A DNA stretch of 64,000 nt from VAZQ01 sp963771845 (GTDB lineage Bacteria; Pseudomonadota; Alphaproteobacteria; Rhizobiales; Xanthobacteraceae). The first letter of the stretch is position 1. The number at the start of each line of letters is the position of its first letter. Location: contig CAVYVC010000003.1 in NCBI GenBank assembly GCA_963771845.1, positions 1 through 64,000 on the forward strand. Reading direction: 5' to 3'. Made by a program: the position numbers and the translations under genes. Below the pieces are notes generated by a model. That model searched no databases and was not told where the DNA came from. It worked only from the letters and a program-made list of their open reading frames with translations. Positions 25,575 to 35,963 of the stretch are shown in pieces.

Positions 25575-27248
25575 ATGCTGGTTCGGCTCTCCATTCGCGA
25601 CATTGTTCTCATTGAGCGTCTCGATATCGAGTTTGCCCCTGGGCTCTCCGTCCTCACGGGGGAGACCGGAGCGGGAAAGTCTATTCTGCTCGACGCTTTT
25701 GGGCTTGCGCTTGGTGCGCGCGGCGATGCTGCGCTCGTGCGGCATGGCGCGGAGCAGGGCCAGGTCACGGCGGTGTTCGAACTGCCGGCACGCCACCTAG
25801 TGCGCGATGTGCTCGCGGATAATGCCATTGCAGCCAAGGACGAATTGATTTTGCGCCGGGTTCAGTTCGCCGACGGACGTACCCGCGCGCTCGTGAACGA
25901 CCAGCCCGTGAGCGCACAGACGCTGAGATCGCTTGGAGCAGCCCTGGTCGAGATTCATGGTCAGCACGACGAGCGCGCACTGGTTGAGGTCGCGGCGCAC
26001 CGGCGCCTGCTCGATGCTTTCGGCGGGCTCGAACAAGAGGCCGCACAAGTCGAACGGCTCTGGAACGAGCGTCGCGCGCTTGAACGGGAATTCGCCGCGC
26101 AGCGCGGCGAGGTCGAGCGTGCCCGGCGTGAGGCTGACTGGCTGCGTCATGCGGTCGAGGAGCTTGGCCGGCTCGCTGCGGAGCCCGGGGAAGAAACCTC
26201 CCTGGCACAGAAAAGAGCATTGATGATGCAGGCGGAAAAGATCGCTGCCGACCTGCGGGACGCTCACGACGCAGTTGCGGGCACCCATTCCCCCATGCCC
26301 GCCCTTGCGGCGGCGGTGCGCCGGCTTGAACGTCGCGGTGCTCAGGCGCCCGCCCTGATCGACCCCGCAGTGAAGGCCATCGACGCCGCCCTGCACGCGC
26401 TGGAGGAGGCCCGCGGCCATCTCGATGCAGCGTTGCGGACAGCCGAGAGCGATCCACGCGAGCTCGAACAGATTGAGGAGCGTCTGTTTGCGTTGCGCGC
26501 CGCCGGACGCAAGTACAACGCGCCCGTCGACGATCTTAACGCGCTTGCTGTGCGCTACGTCGCAGATCTCCAGCTCATCGATGCCGGGGCCGAACGCCTT
26601 GCCGCTCTGGAGGAGAGGGCTCGCGCCGCCGCGGATGCGCATCGGCGCGCTGCCTTGGCCTTGTCGGCGACCAGAAAACAGGCGGCCGACAAACTTCAGC
26701 GGGCCGTCAATGCCGAGCTCAGACCGTTGCGGCTGGAGCGGGCAAAGTTCTTTTGCCAGATCACGGACGATTGCGAAACGGGCGCCGCTGCCCACGGCAT
26801 CGATCAAATTGAATTCTGGGTTCAGACCAATCCGGGAACACGGCCGGGTCCGTTGATGAAGGTCGCCTCAGGCGGGGAGCTTGCACGCTTCCTCCTCGCG
26901 CTCAAGGTAGCGCTTACAGACCGCGGTTCGGCGCCGACCCTTGTGTTTGACGAAATCGATACCGGAGCGGGTGGCGCGGTCGCAGACGCGATCGGAGTTC
27001 GGCTGGCTCGACTTGCGCGCCGCATCCAGGTCATCGCAGTAACCCATGCGCCCCAGGTAGCGGCGCGGGCAGATCGACATTACCTCATCAGCAAGAGCGC
27101 GGTTGAAAGCGGAAAGCGCGTAGCGACGCGGGTTGCGGAAGTCGCCGCCGAGAAACGGCGTGAAGAGATCGCGCGCATGCTCGCCGGCGCGGAAATCACA
27201 GCGGAAGCGCGTGCGGCGGCGGAAAGGCTGATTCGCGCCGCCGGTTGA
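25575..27248 (+). CDS. recN: RecN, SMC-like DNA repair ATPase
   Basis: 557 residues. RecN helps hold DNA ends in double-strand-break repair. Walker A GETGAGKS (29-36), Q-loop region EIHGQHDERALVEV, central charged coiled-coil arms (~160-370), ABC signature VASGGELARFLLALKV, Walker B LVFDEIDTGAGG, and VIAVTHAPQVAARAD. The stop overlaps the ligA TTG start. No LexA box is obvious upstream by eye. Confidence 0.95.
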   Translation: MLVRLSIRDIVLIERLDIEFAPGLSVLTGETGAGKSILLDAFGLALGARGDAALVRHGAEQGQVTAVFELPARHLVRDVLADNAIAAKDELILRRVQFADGRTRALVNDQPVSAQTLRSLGAALVEIHGQHDERALVEVAAHRRLLDAFGGLEQEAAQVERLWNERRALEREFAAQRGEVERARREADWLRHAVEELGRLAAEPGEETSLAQKRALMMQAEKIAADLRDAHDAVAGTHSPMPALAAAVRRLERRGAQAPALIDPAVKAIDAALHALEEARGHLDAALRTAESDPRELEQIEERLFALRAAGRKYNAPVDDLNALAVRYVADLQLIDAGAERLAALEERARAAADAHRRAALALSATRKQAADKLQRAVNAELRPLRLERAKFFCQITDDCETGAAAHGIDQIEFWVQTNPGTRPGPLMKVASGGELARFLLALKVALTDRGSAPTLVFDEIDTGAGGAVADAIGVRLARLARRIQVIAVTHAPQVAARADRHYLISKSAVESGKRVATRVAEVAAEKRREEIARMLAGAEITAEARAAAERLIRAAG

Positions 27249-29374
27249 AGTGTAAGCGAGGCGGTATCTTGCCTGACATTGGCCAGCTCGCAGTTGAAAA
27301 GCTCACAACCCGGCAAGCGCAAGCCGAGCTCGAGCGGCTCGCTGCCGAAATCGCCGCGCACGACAGGCGCTACTACCAGGATGATGCGCCGACAGTTTCG
27401 GATGCCATCTACGACGCGCTGCGCAAACGCAATGAAGCCATTGAACGGCGCTTCCCGCTACTCATTCGCCCGGATTCACCTTCGCGCCGCGTCGGAGCAG
27501 CCCCTGCGCAGAAATTCGCAAAGGTGCGCCACGCGGTGCCCATGCTTTCGCTCGGCAACGCCTTCTCGGACGACGAAATTACCGAATTTGTCGAGCGCGT
27601 GCGCCGGTTTCTGCGCCTTACGCCAGACCAGAAGATCGTATTTACTGCCGAGCCGAAGATCGATGGTTTGTCCTGCACGCTGCGGTACGAGCACGGCCGG
27701 CTCGCGCGCGGCGCTACTCGCGGGGATGGCACGGAGGGCGAGGACGTCACGGCGAATGTGCGAACCCTCGCCGATGTTCCCAAGCAGCTGCGCGGCAAGG
27801 CGCCGGAAGTTTGCGAAGTGCGAGGCGAAGTCTACATGACCAAGTCTGCCTTTCTGGTGCTCAACGAACGGCAGAAAGCAGCCGGCAAACAGATCTTCGC
27901 CAACCCTCGCAATTCCGCCGCGGGCTCGCTGCGGCAGCTCGATCCGGCAATCACGGCTGAGCGGCCGCTCGGGTTCTTTGCCTACAGCTGGGGCGAGACA
28001 AGCGAGATGCCCGCGCAATCGCAATCGGGCATGGTCAAATGGTTCGGCCAGCGCGGATTCAAGACCAATCCGCTGATGAAAGTCTGTAGTTCTGTCGAGG
28101 CGATGCTCGCATTCCATCACGACATTGAAGCCCAGCGCGGAACCCTTGATTACGACATCGATGGCGTAGTTTACAAAGTCGATCGGCTCGATTGGCAGCA
28201 ACAACTCGGCTTTGTGTCGCGTAATCCACGCTGGGCGATTGCGCACAAGTTTCCGGCAGAAAAGGCGACAACCGTCATTAAAGCGATCGACATTCAGGTT
28301 GGGCGCACCGGCGCCATCACGCCGATTGCGCGGCTCGAGCCGGTGACAGTCGGCGGCGTCGTCGTGTCGAATGCCACGCTGCACAACGAAGATGAGATCG
28401 AGCGATTGGGAGTGCGGGTTGGCGATACCGTCACGATACAGCGCGCGGGCGACGTCATACCCCAGGTGCTCGGTGTCGTCGCGGACAAGCCGCGCGGAGC
28501 AAAGCCCTACCGAATTCCAAAGACCTGCCCCTGTGCGCTCAAGACGGCCGTTGTGCGCGAGGCGATTGCGGGCGGGGAGGAGGGAGCGCGGTCGCGCTGC
28601 ACGGGTGAGTTTGCCTGCCCGTTTCAACGTATCGAGCATTTGCGGCACTTCGTCTCGCGCCGCGCTTTCGACATCGAGGGACTCGGAGAAAAGCAGATTG
28701 CGCTGTTCTTCGAGCAGGGATGGGTCAAGGAGCCCGCGGATATCTTCACGCTTGAGCAGCGTAACTTCAAGATCAGGTTGCAGGAGTACGAGGGTTTCGG
28801 TGAAACCTCGGTGCGCAACCTGTTGGGCGCCATCAACGCGCGCCGCAAAATCTCGCTTGAGCGGTTCATCTATTCACTCGGCATGCGCCACGTGGGCGAG
28901 ACGACGGCGCGCGAGCTTGCCCGCGGCTATGGAACCTGGGACGCATTTCACCAAGCCTGCGTTCAAATTGCCGCCGGCAACGGCGAGACTCGAACGGAGA
29001 TGGACAACCTCGATCAGATCGGCGACACCGTGATCGATAGCATCGCCGCCTATTTCGGCGAGGAGCACAACTGTCGCATTGTGGAACGGCTCACGGCCCA
29101 AGTAGACATTCTTCCCGCGGAGCGGCCGGCGTCAGATTCTCCGGTCGTCGAAAAAACCATCGTTTTTACCGGCGCTCTGGAAAAGATGACGCGTGACGAA
29201 GCCAAAGCCATGGCCGAGCGGCTGGGAGCCCATGTTGCGGGTTCGGTTTCGAAGAAAACCGATTACGTCGTCGCCGGTCCCGGCGCGGGCTCGAAACTTG
29301 CCAAGGCGAAAGAGGCGGGCGTGCAGGTCCTCACGGAGGATGAGTGGCTTGCGCTTGTGGGCGAGCAGCGTTGA
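27245..29374 (+). CDS. ligA: NAD-dependent DNA ligase LigA
   Basis: Seals nicks using NAD. 709 residues: Ia domain (RRYYQDDAPTVSDAIYD), adenylation motif KIDG with Lys138, the DYDIDGVVYKVD motif, an OB fold, a Cys4 zinc finger split by an insertion (TCPCALKT ... RCTGEFACPFQ), HhH repeats, and a C-terminal BRCT domain (KTIVFTGALEKMTRDEAKAM). The long zinc-finger spacing with CPCALKT and EFACP is characteristic of Bradyrhizobium relatives. The start is TTG at 27245 overlapping recN; TTG at 27269 is an alternative. It converges with the MFS gene. Confidence 0.95.
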   Translation: MKCKRGGILPDIGQLAVEKLTTRQAQAELERLAAEIAAHDRRYYQDDAPTVSDAIYDALRKRNEAIERRFPLLIRPDSPSRRVGAAPAQKFAKVRHAVPMLSLGNAFSDDEITEFVERVRRFLRLTPDQKIVFTAEPKIDGLSCTLRYEHGRLARGATRGDGTEGEDVTANVRTLADVPKQLRGKAPEVCEVRGEVYMTKSAFLVLNERQKAAGKQIFANPRNSAAGSLRQLDPAITAERPLGFFAYSWGETSEMPAQSQSGMVKWFGQRGFKTNPLMKVCSSVEAMLAFHHDIEAQRGTLDYDIDGVVYKVDRLDWQQQLGFVSRNPRWAIAHKFPAEKATTVIKAIDIQVGRTGAITPIARLEPVTVGGVVVSNATLHNEDEIERLGVRVGDTVTIQRAGDVIPQVLGVVADKPRGAKPYRIPKTCPCALKTAVVREAIAGGEEGARSRCTGEFACPFQRIEHLRHFVSRRAFDIEGLGEKQIALFFEQGWVKEPADIFTLEQRNFKIRLQEYEGFGETSVRNLLGAINARRKISLERFIYSLGMRHVGETTARELARGYGTWDAFHQACVQIAAGNGETRTEMDNLDQIGDTVIDSIAAYFGEEHNCRIVERLTAQVDILPAERPASDSPVVEKTIVFTGALEKMTRDEAKAMAERLGAHVAGSVSKKTDYVVAGPGAGSKLAKAKEAGVQVLTEDEWLALVGEQR

Positions 29375-29391
29375 CCGATCAGCGCCAGGGA

Positions 29392-30660
29392 TCACCGCAC
29401 GGTCGGGAAACGCGTCACTAGGGTGAATACCGCGGCTGCGGTCGCCACGCCGAAAAACAGCATTAAAAGCAGCAGCGGCATGGCGCTCGCGGCGCCGGCA
29501 ACGACGTAGCCGGAGAACTGCGCCGCGCCGGCACCGATGATCATCTGAATGAAGCCGGTCGCCCCCGAAGCCGTGCCCGCGACCTGCGGCCGGATGCTCA
29601 CGGCCCCGGCCACGGCCGTCGGCAGCAACAATCCGTTGCCGATGCCGATGATCACCTGAGGAACGAAGATCGTTGCCATGTCCCATCCTGGCAGAGCGGC
29701 ATAGACGGCGGCATTGATCAGACACCCGATAATGGTGAATGCGATGCCGGCCCAAATAAGCGCATCAATGCCGAAGCGCGCCGCCAGCCGTGATACTGCA
29801 AAATTACCGGTCATGAACCCAATGGATGGAAGAAAGAACCACAGGCCGAATTCCGCCGACGTACGTTGCAGCATGGTCACGACCACGTGCGGCGCGCCGG
29901 CGAGAAAGCTGAAAAATGGTGCCGAGCCAAGAGCTGCGCATAGCGCATAGCCAAAGAAGCGCGGACTTGCAGCAAGGGCGCGCAGATCGGAAATAAAGCG
30001 AATTCCTTCAGCCGGACCGGCGGAAATTTTCCGTGTTTCGGGCAGGGCGAGCACGGCCCAGACGAATACAAGCCCGGCGAGCGCAGCGGAAAAAACGAAA
30101 ATCGACTCCCACCCGAACAATGTATCAAGGATGCCGCCGATGAGCGGTGCCATCATCGGCATGAGTACCACAGCCGATGTGATCAGGCCAATCATGGATG
30201 CGGCCTGCTCACGCGCGTAGAGATCGCGAATGATGGCGCGGCCTATGGTCTGTCCGGTCGAGGAGCCAAGCGACTGTACGAAGCGCCAAATAACAAGACT
30301 TGTGATGGTGCCCGCGAAGATGGCCGACGTGCTTGCAGCCGTTGCGAGCGCGAGACCCGTGAGGACAGCGGGCCTGCGGCCGATGCGATCTGACAAAGGG
30401 CCAAACACCAGTTGCGCTACGGCTAGCCCCATCAGATAGAGCGAGACAGTGAGCTGAACATTGGCGGGGTCGGTCGCGAATTTCGCTACCAAGCTCGGAA
30501 TTGCGGGCACGAGGATGTTGAGGGAGAGCGAGCTCACCCCAGTCATGGCGATGAGCAGGCAAAGCAATCGCCATGGCATGGGTCCGCTCGCGCGTCCTCC
30601 CGGCTTGTTTGAATCGCGTTCCATTTCGCGGGCAGGAGGCCAGCTGCGATGCAGCCTCAA
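29392..30660 (-). CDS. Bcr/CflA-type MFS drug transporter
   Basis: 422 residues with 12 predicted membrane helices. The N-terminal half has SLNILVPAIPSLVAKF, VQLTVSLYLMGLAVAQLVFG, the MFS motif PLSDRIGRRPAVLTG and RFVQSLGSSTGQTIGRAI, diagnostic of the DHA1 Bcr/CflA group (proton-driven efflux). The TTG start at 30660 overlaps the end of the pepP frame; ATG 30624 is a credible shorter start. Reads in the same direction as pepP and prmA, so the three may be co-transcribed. Confidence 0.88.
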   Translation of the reverse strand: MRLHRSWPPAREMERDSNKPGGRASGPMPWRLLCLLIAMTGVSSLSLNILVPAIPSLVAKFATDPANVQLTVSLYLMGLAVAQLVFGPLSDRIGRRPAVLTGLALATAASTSAIFAGTITSLVIWRFVQSLGSSTGQTIGRAIIRDLYAREQAASMIGLITSAVVLMPMMAPLIGGILDTLFGWESIFVFSAALAGLVFVWAVLALPETRKISAGPAEGIRFISDLRALAASPRFFGYALCAALGSAPFFSFLAGAPHVVVTMLQRTSAEFGLWFFLPSIGFMTGNFAVSRLAARFGIDALIWAGIAFTIIGCLINAAVYAALPGWDMATIFVPQVIIGIGNGLLLPTAVAGAVSIRPQVAGTASGATGFIQMIIGAGAAQFSGYVVAGAASAMPLLLLMLFFGVATAAAVFTLVTRFPTVR

Positions 30661-32490
30661 GACGCGGCGCCAAGCGGGCGGGTTGCGGTATCAAGCCACG
30701 CGTTCGCCTGCGCATCCAGGAGGGGCGAGAGGATCTCGAACACGCAGGCGTGATATTTGTTGAGCCATTCGATCTCTTGCGCCCCCAGCATATGGTGGTC
30801 GATCAGCCGGCGATCGATGGGCGCAAGTGACAGCGTCTCAAACGCATTGAGCGGCTTTTCAGCGCCTTCGACAGTTGGACCTTCAACCACCAGAACCAGG
30901 TTTTCAATACGGATGCCGTATGCGCCGGTCTTGTAATAGCCGGGTTCATTCGAAAGAATCATGCCACGTTTGAGTGCAACGCTGCCCAGCTTGGAAATGC
31001 GCGCGGGTCCTTCATGGACCGAAAGATAGCTGCCGAACTCCATGTCCGGTGCCATGGTCGAAGTCGAGGCCGGCCTGCCACAAATATTCGCGTGCAAACG
31101 AGTCGAGCTGCGCCCCCGTTGTGCCATCCGGAAATACCAGGCGCGCAACCGCGATGTGGCCCTTCAGCACGCGGGTGAAACGCGCGCGCATCTCTGCGGT
31201 CGCCTCTCCGACCACGACCGTGCGCGTGATGTCGGTGGTGCCGTCCTCATATTGTCCGCCGGAATCGATTAGGAACAGATCGTTGGCGGCGATGGCGCGA
31301 TTGGTTGCCGTGGTCACGCGATAATGTACGACAGCCCCATCGGGACCCGCTCCCGCGATGGTCGGGAACGAAATGTCTTTCAGGAGGCCGGTATCGCGTC
31401 TGAAACTTTCGAGCGCGGCAACGGCATCGATTTCCGTAAGCGTCCCATCGCCCGCGCGGCTGTCGAACCAGGAGAGAAAGCGCACAACAGCCGCGCCATC
31501 CCTGATATGAGCCGCGCGTGCTCCGGCAATTTCGGTCGCGTTTTTGACGGCCTTCATCGCGGCGGTCGGATCAAGTCCGGGTACCGCCTTTCCCCCCGCG
31601 GCCGTCACCAGGCGAGCCAACGCATCCGCGCCGGTCGCCTGATCGATCCGGACTGTGCCTTTTGCTTTCCCAAGCGCCGTCAGCGCCTGCTCAAGCTCGC
31701 CCGGTGCTCGCACCTGCGCGAGCATTTCCAGGCGAGATCGCACGTCATGCGATAGCTTGCGGCCGTCGATATAGATCGCAGGCGGGCCCTCGCGGGGAAC
31801 GATCGCAAAAGCGAGCGTGATCGGCGTATGAGCAACATCCGCGCCACGAATGTTGAACGTCCAGGCGATGGCCTGGGGATCTGAAATGACCAGCGCATCG
31901 GCGCGCAGCTTGGCAAGCTCGGCGGTAATGCGGCCATGCTTTTGCTCCGCCGGCTCGCCGGCAAAGCGCAGGTCGTGCAAGTGCACGGCAGCAAGCGGCG
32001 GGCCGGGACGATCCGTCCAGATCGCGTCGACCAGGTTGGCATCGAGCGGCACCAGCTTGGCGGCGGCTGCAGCACAGGTTTCACCTATGCGCTTTGCTCC
32101 TTGAACAGTATGGAGCCAGGGATCATAACCGAGACAATCATCGGGCGTGAGGTTCTGCTCCATCCACTCTTGCGCCTTGTCGAGATGCTCAATCGTGAAC
32201 AGCGTACTATCCACCTGCTGGCTGGCCTGTAGCGTGTATCGTCCATCGACGAAGAGCACGGCGCGATTGAGCAGAATGACAGCGGTTCCGGCCGATCCGG
32301 TAAAACCGGTCAGCCAGGCAAGCCGTTCCTCGCACGATGGCACCGACTCGTTCTGATGCCGGTCTGCGCGTGGCACAATGAATCCGGTCAAGTTGCGGCG
32401 CGCCATCTCGGTGCGCAGTGCCGCAACGCGCGGTCCGCTGGCGGCGCGCTCGGCCGGTTCGTCGAAGGATTGGAAGCGGGCCTCGAACAT
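30657..32490 (-). pseudogene. pepP: Xaa-Pro aminopeptidase (M24B) with one frameshift
   Basis: Cleaves N-terminal residues before proline. The frame from ATG 32490 covers the N-terminal creatinase-like domains and most of the pita-bread domain. It has FLIDSGGQYEDGTTDITRTV (two metal Asp) and reaches HGTGHGV; it then shifts at ~31034, where GTTCGGCAGC has one base more than the expected GTTGGCAGC. The other frame continues SYLSVHEGPARISK, ILSNEPGYYK (metal Glu) and IRIENLVLV (metal Glu) to a stop at 30657. Corrected length is about 610 residues, normal for the long bacterial form. All other features are intact, so this is a recent mutation or an assembly error. Confidence 0.85.
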
Positions 32491-32528
32491 GGAAGCAATC
32501 TATTGTCCGGTCGCGCAAGCAGCAATGC

Positions 32529-33581
32529 TCACTTGATGCGCAGGTTGCCGCGAGCGCCTTGCGAGATTCTATGTTTCTGGCGGTTGGGTCGATGTTGGGT
32601 CTCACCAAAGCCTCGACCCAAGCTGCGCTTGCGACCGCGGTTTGGCATTTCAAGGACGAGCGTGATCCAACCCCCAAGCGTAATGCGGCGCCTCAGAACA
32701 AGGCCGCGGGTGCGATAGCTCGCGAGCGCCGGACGGCCCTGAGCCACCAGCAGGCCCGAAAGCACCACGCAGCCGCGCGGTGCGAGAAATCTCGCAATCG
32801 GGGTGGCGAGCTGTTTGAGCGGATCAAGCACGATGTTTGCGAGGATCAGCCTGTAAGGCGTGCGTTGGAAGAAGCGCCAGTGCGCGAGGCCGGCTGCATG
32901 CACAATCTCCACTTCGACCGACACGCCGTTCAATCGCGTGTTGTCACGCGCAACAGCAGCGGCGCGCGCATCGATATCGCCGGCAACGACCGGCCGGCGC
33001 AACGCCTTTGCCGCTGCGATGGCAAGGACCCCGCTTCCCGTTCCCACGTCGAGCACGGCGGCTTTGCTGTTGCGCGCGCTGGGACTGCCGATTTGACGTT
33101 TGTGACTGTCATGTTTTGCGATGGTGTCGAGCGCCAGCAAACATCCAAGTGTGCTGGCGTGATGGCCGGTACCGAAGGCGAGCCCGGGATCGATCTCGAT
33201 GGTGCGGCGGTTGGCCGCAAAGCGACCCCGGTGGTGACTCCCGTGCACGACGAAGCGTCCCACTTGGACGGGACTGAGCCCTTCCTGGCTTTTACGCACC
33301 CAATCCGTTGGGGGAAGCTGCTCAAATACGATCGTTTCCGCCGCGTCTTTGCCTGCAACCAACCCGATGAGCGCGCGCACAGCCTCCTCCTGGGGCCGCG
33401 CACGAAAGTGGAGGGCAACAGACCATTGTCCCTCCGCCTCTTCCGCAACCGAGGCCGCGACGGCGCCATCGTTGGCCGTCTCGCAGACAGCATCGTGGAC
33501 ACGCAAGGCCGTCCACGCGTCTGTTGTGAGCCTTGCGACCCAGGTGGCGGGGTCGCAAGCTGGAGATAGCGGTGCTTTCAT
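32529..33581 (-). CDS. prmA: ribosomal protein L11 methyltransferase
   Basis: Trimethylates L11 using SAM. About 350 residues when started at MKAPLSPACDPATWVARL (33581); the frame extends 29 codons upstream into a dispersed repeat, so the longer start is rejected. SAM motif VLDVGTGSGVLAIAAAKALR, preceded by PGLAFGTGHHASTLGCLLAL, and motif IV LANIVLDPLKQLA. The last ~35 residues are basic and extend beyond the usual end. Next to pepP, as often seen in relatives (inference). Confidence 0.92.
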   Translation of the reverse strand: MKAPLSPACDPATWVARLTTDAWTALRVHDAVCETANDGAVAASVAEEAEGQWSVALHFRARPQEEAVRALIGLVAGKDAAETIVFEQLPPTDWVRKSQEGLSPVQVGRFVVHGSHHRGRFAANRRTIEIDPGLAFGTGHHASTLGCLLALDTIAKHDSHKRQIGSPSARNSKAAVLDVGTGSGVLAIAAAKALRRPVVAGDIDARAAAVARDNTRLNGVSVEVEIVHAAGLAHWRFFQRTPYRLILANIVLDPLKQLATPIARFLAPRGCVVLSGLLVAQGRPALASYRTRGLVLRRRITLGGWITLVLEMPNRGRKRSLGRGFGETQHRPNRQKHRISQGARGNLRIK

Positions 33582-33595
33582 GTTGCGGTCACGTC

Positions 33596-33711
33596 CGTAG
33601 CCCGGATGATGGCATTGCGCCGCGCGCGCAATGGCGAAATCCGGGAAGGCTTTCCTGCATGTCGCCATCGGCTCGGCGCTTTGCGCCCACCCGAGGGCTC
33701 ATGCGGGCTAC
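33596..33711. repeat. dispersed GTAGCCCGG inverted-repeat element, copy 1
   Basis: Begins CGTAGCCCGGATG, contains GCGAAATCCGGG and ends GCGGGCTAC, so its termini are inverted (GTAGCCC / GGGCTAC). Related to 42875-42954. Confidence 0.6.
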
Positions 33712-33780
33712 AGCAGGCTGCCTTGCAAGCATGGCCTCACGCAATGGCTGCTCAAGCGTTAGACTGTCCGCACAAACATC

Positions 33781-34998
33781 GTGCCGTCGATTGAATCAAA
33801 ATCGTCCTGGATTGTCGCCGCAATCGTGCTGGTGATCCTGGCGCTCTCTTTCGGGGCGCCGTGGATCACAATTGTCGCGCTCAAAACGATAGCAACGGAG
33901 GTCGGTGGCCAACGGTCCGTACCGGCCCTAGCAAGCGCGTTGACCTGGGTAGGCTTCGGAGCGGGCGGCATCTTCATGAGCGCCATTGCGGAACGCGTGG
34001 GCATCCGATGGACGGTCATTTTCGGGGTCTTCATGATCTGCGCCGGACTTTCCCTCTCGAGCGCGGGCAAGACCTGGCAGCTTTACCTTGGGCAAGGGCT
34101 GTTTGTCGGTTTTCTCGGCATCGGCGGAATGAATGCACCGTTCTACATCTACGTGAGCCGGTGGTTTGATCGGCGCCGCGGCTCCGCGCTCGCGCTGATT
34201 TCAAGCGGAGCCTATCTCGCCGGTGCAATCTGGCCCCCCATTTTCGAACGCGCCATTTCGTATCTCGGCTGGCGACAGACCATGTTGACCTTCGCGCTGA
34301 TCGAGCTATGCGTTGTCGTCCCGCTTGCGGCCATCTTCCTGCGTGAACCGCCTGAACTACCGCGCACCGGTGGCTTGCTCCACCCCTCGTCCTCCAAAAG
34401 AACGGTGCTGGGATGGCCGCCAAATCTCGTTTTCCTGCTGTTAGCCATGGCAGTCGTATTTTGCTGCATTCCCATGGCCATGCCGCAGACGCACTTGCCT
34501 GCGTTCTGCACCGATCTCGGGATCCTCCCGTCACACGGGGCGGCGATGCTCTCGGTCCTCTTGGGCACGGCATTTGCGAGCCGCCAGCTATGGGGCTGGA
34601 TCTCCGATCGCTTCGGCGGGCTCAACACCGTGCTTGCCGGTTCCGCCTGCCAGATTGCAGCGATGAGCGCATTCCTGGTCACACAGGATGAGATCGGACT
34701 GTTCACGGTGGCGGCTGCCTTCGGTCTGGGTTTTGCAGGAATTATTCCGGCTTACATCCTGGCCATTCGGGAGCTGTTTCCGGCAGCGGAGGCCTATTGG
34801 CGAATTCCGGCATTCCTGCTCTCCAGCGGCGGCGGCATGGCCATCGGCGGCTGGTCGGCGGGCGCGCTCTATGATTATTTCGGCTTCTATGCACCGGCAT
34901 TCGCCGCTGCCATTCTGGCCAACGCAGTCAATCTCGCGATCGTTGGCACATTGGTGTATCGTCAGAGGAAAACCTTTGCCCGGTACGCATTTTCTTGA
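33781..34998 (+). CDS. MFS transporter (monocarboxylate/oxalate-formate-like)
   Basis: 405 residues, 12 membrane helices, GTG start at 33781. LSFGAPWITIVALKTIATEV opens the first TM; the motif A region is diverged (SAIAERVGIRWTVIFG). YIYVSRWFDRRRGSALALIS between TM4 and TM5 is typical of the oxalate/formate-antiporter-like and MCT-like group. The substrate is likely an organic acid anion; the adjacent nitrilase-superfamily gene could generate one, but this is inference. SD-like bases before the GTG are weak. Confidence 0.85.
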   Translation: MPSIESKSSWIVAAIVLVILALSFGAPWITIVALKTIATEVGGQRSVPALASALTWVGFGAGGIFMSAIAERVGIRWTVIFGVFMICAGLSLSSAGKTWQLYLGQGLFVGFLGIGGMNAPFYIYVSRWFDRRRGSALALISSGAYLAGAIWPPIFERAISYLGWRQTMLTFALIELCVVVPLAAIFLREPPELPRTGGLLHPSSSKRTVLGWPPNLVFLLLAMAVVFCCIPMAMPQTHLPAFCTDLGILPSHGAAMLSVLLGTAFASRQLWGWISDRFGGLNTVLAGSACQIAAMSAFLVTQDEIGLFTVAAAFGLGFAGIIPAYILAIRELFPAAEAYWRIPAFLLSSGGGMAIGGWSAGALYDYFGFYAPAFAAAILANAVNLAIVGTLVYRQRKTFARYAFS

Positions 34999-35058
34999 CC
35001 TCACCTTTGCACGGCCTCATGTTGCGCGCGACGCGCGACACTAGATGGAGCGACGGCC

Positions 35059-35916
35059 ATGACTTTCCGTATTGCAGTAGTGCAGCCGATCTGCCACCGG
35101 CCAGGCACCGATGACGCGAACGTTGCCGAGGCGGTGCACGCGATCGAGCGCGCCGCCGGCGAAGGAGCACATTTCATTTGTTTTCCCGAAACCTATCCCG
35201 GACCGTGGCGCATGCCCGCTACTTTCGATCCCACGCCGGCGATGGTCGATGCCGCGGCCAGGCATGGGATCCACGTCGTGTTCGGCACCCTTGCGCCGAT
35301 CGATAACGCCGCCGCAACAGCCTACAACCTCATCTGCATGGCCTACCCCGATGGGCGCGCGCCGGCGCGGTATCGCCGAACGCATCCGCACGGTCCCTGG
35401 ATTTACACCGGCGGCACAGCATGGGAATTCCAATGGGTGCCGGGGGACGAGTTTCCCGTGTTCGAGACTGTGCACGGGAAGATCGGGCTCGCTATGTGCA
35501 GCGAGGTCTATGTGCCGGAGGTTGCCCGCGCGCTTGCGCTGCGCGGCGCCGAACTCATTTTCATGCCGGCGGGCAAGGACAAGAACAAGTTATGGGCGAC
35601 CTGGCGCACCTTGATCTGGGCGCGGGCAATCGAAAACCTTGCGATTGTTGTCACGACCCAGAATCTGTTCGATCATTTCGAACGGGGGCTTGCCATGGTG
35701 GCGGGCCCAGAAGAGATCTTGTTCGAGAGCACGATCGCGGGGACAAGCGTGGTCGACGTGAGTCTCGAGCGCGTGCGCTACCTGCGCGCAACCCGTGACG
35801 AAGTAGGTTCGTCGGCGCAATGTGCCGTGAAGCAGGGCCTGCTTGGCGCGCAATGGCAGCGTCCTGAACTTTACGACTTGATCTATCCGCGCCCGTTGCG
35901 CGAGGCTGCGGAATAG
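35059..35916 (+). CDS. carbon-nitrogen hydrolase (nitrilase superfamily)
   Basis: 285 residues, whole superfamily fold: RIAVVQPICH start, FICFPETYPGPW with catalytic Glu44, GLAMCSEVYVPEVARAL with nucleophile Cys147, and RTLIWARAIENLAIVVTTQN. The third triad residue, Lys in the usual YRK-x-H, reads YRRTHPHG, so Arg107 stands where Lys is expected. The enzyme should hydrolyse an amide, carbamoyl or nitrile bond, but the exact substrate is not readable. It is 60 bp after the MFS gene on the same strand. Confidence 0.85.
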   Translation: MTFRIAVVQPICHRPGTDDANVAEAVHAIERAAGEGAHFICFPETYPGPWRMPATFDPTPAMVDAAARHGIHVVFGTLAPIDNAAATAYNLICMAYPDGRAPARYRRTHPHGPWIYTGGTAWEFQWVPGDEFPVFETVHGKIGLAMCSEVYVPEVARALALRGAELIFMPAGKDKNKLWATWRTLIWARAIENLAIVVTTQNLFDHFERGLAMVAGPEEILFESTIAGTSVVDVSLERVRYLRATRDEVGSSAQCAVKQGLLGAQWQRPELYDLIYPRPLREAAE

Positions 35917-35963
35917 CATTTTGGTGAGCAAGCCCGGGCTGGCCAGAGCAAGGAAGGGGCCAC

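Noticed and set aside
25797..26807. 336-codon minus-strand frame over recN
   Set aside because: Antisense shadow; the RecN ATPase motifs run through the whole region on the plus strand.
32418..33569. 383-codon plus-strand frame over prmA
   Set aside because: Antisense shadow of prmA; the SAM motif is on the minus strand.
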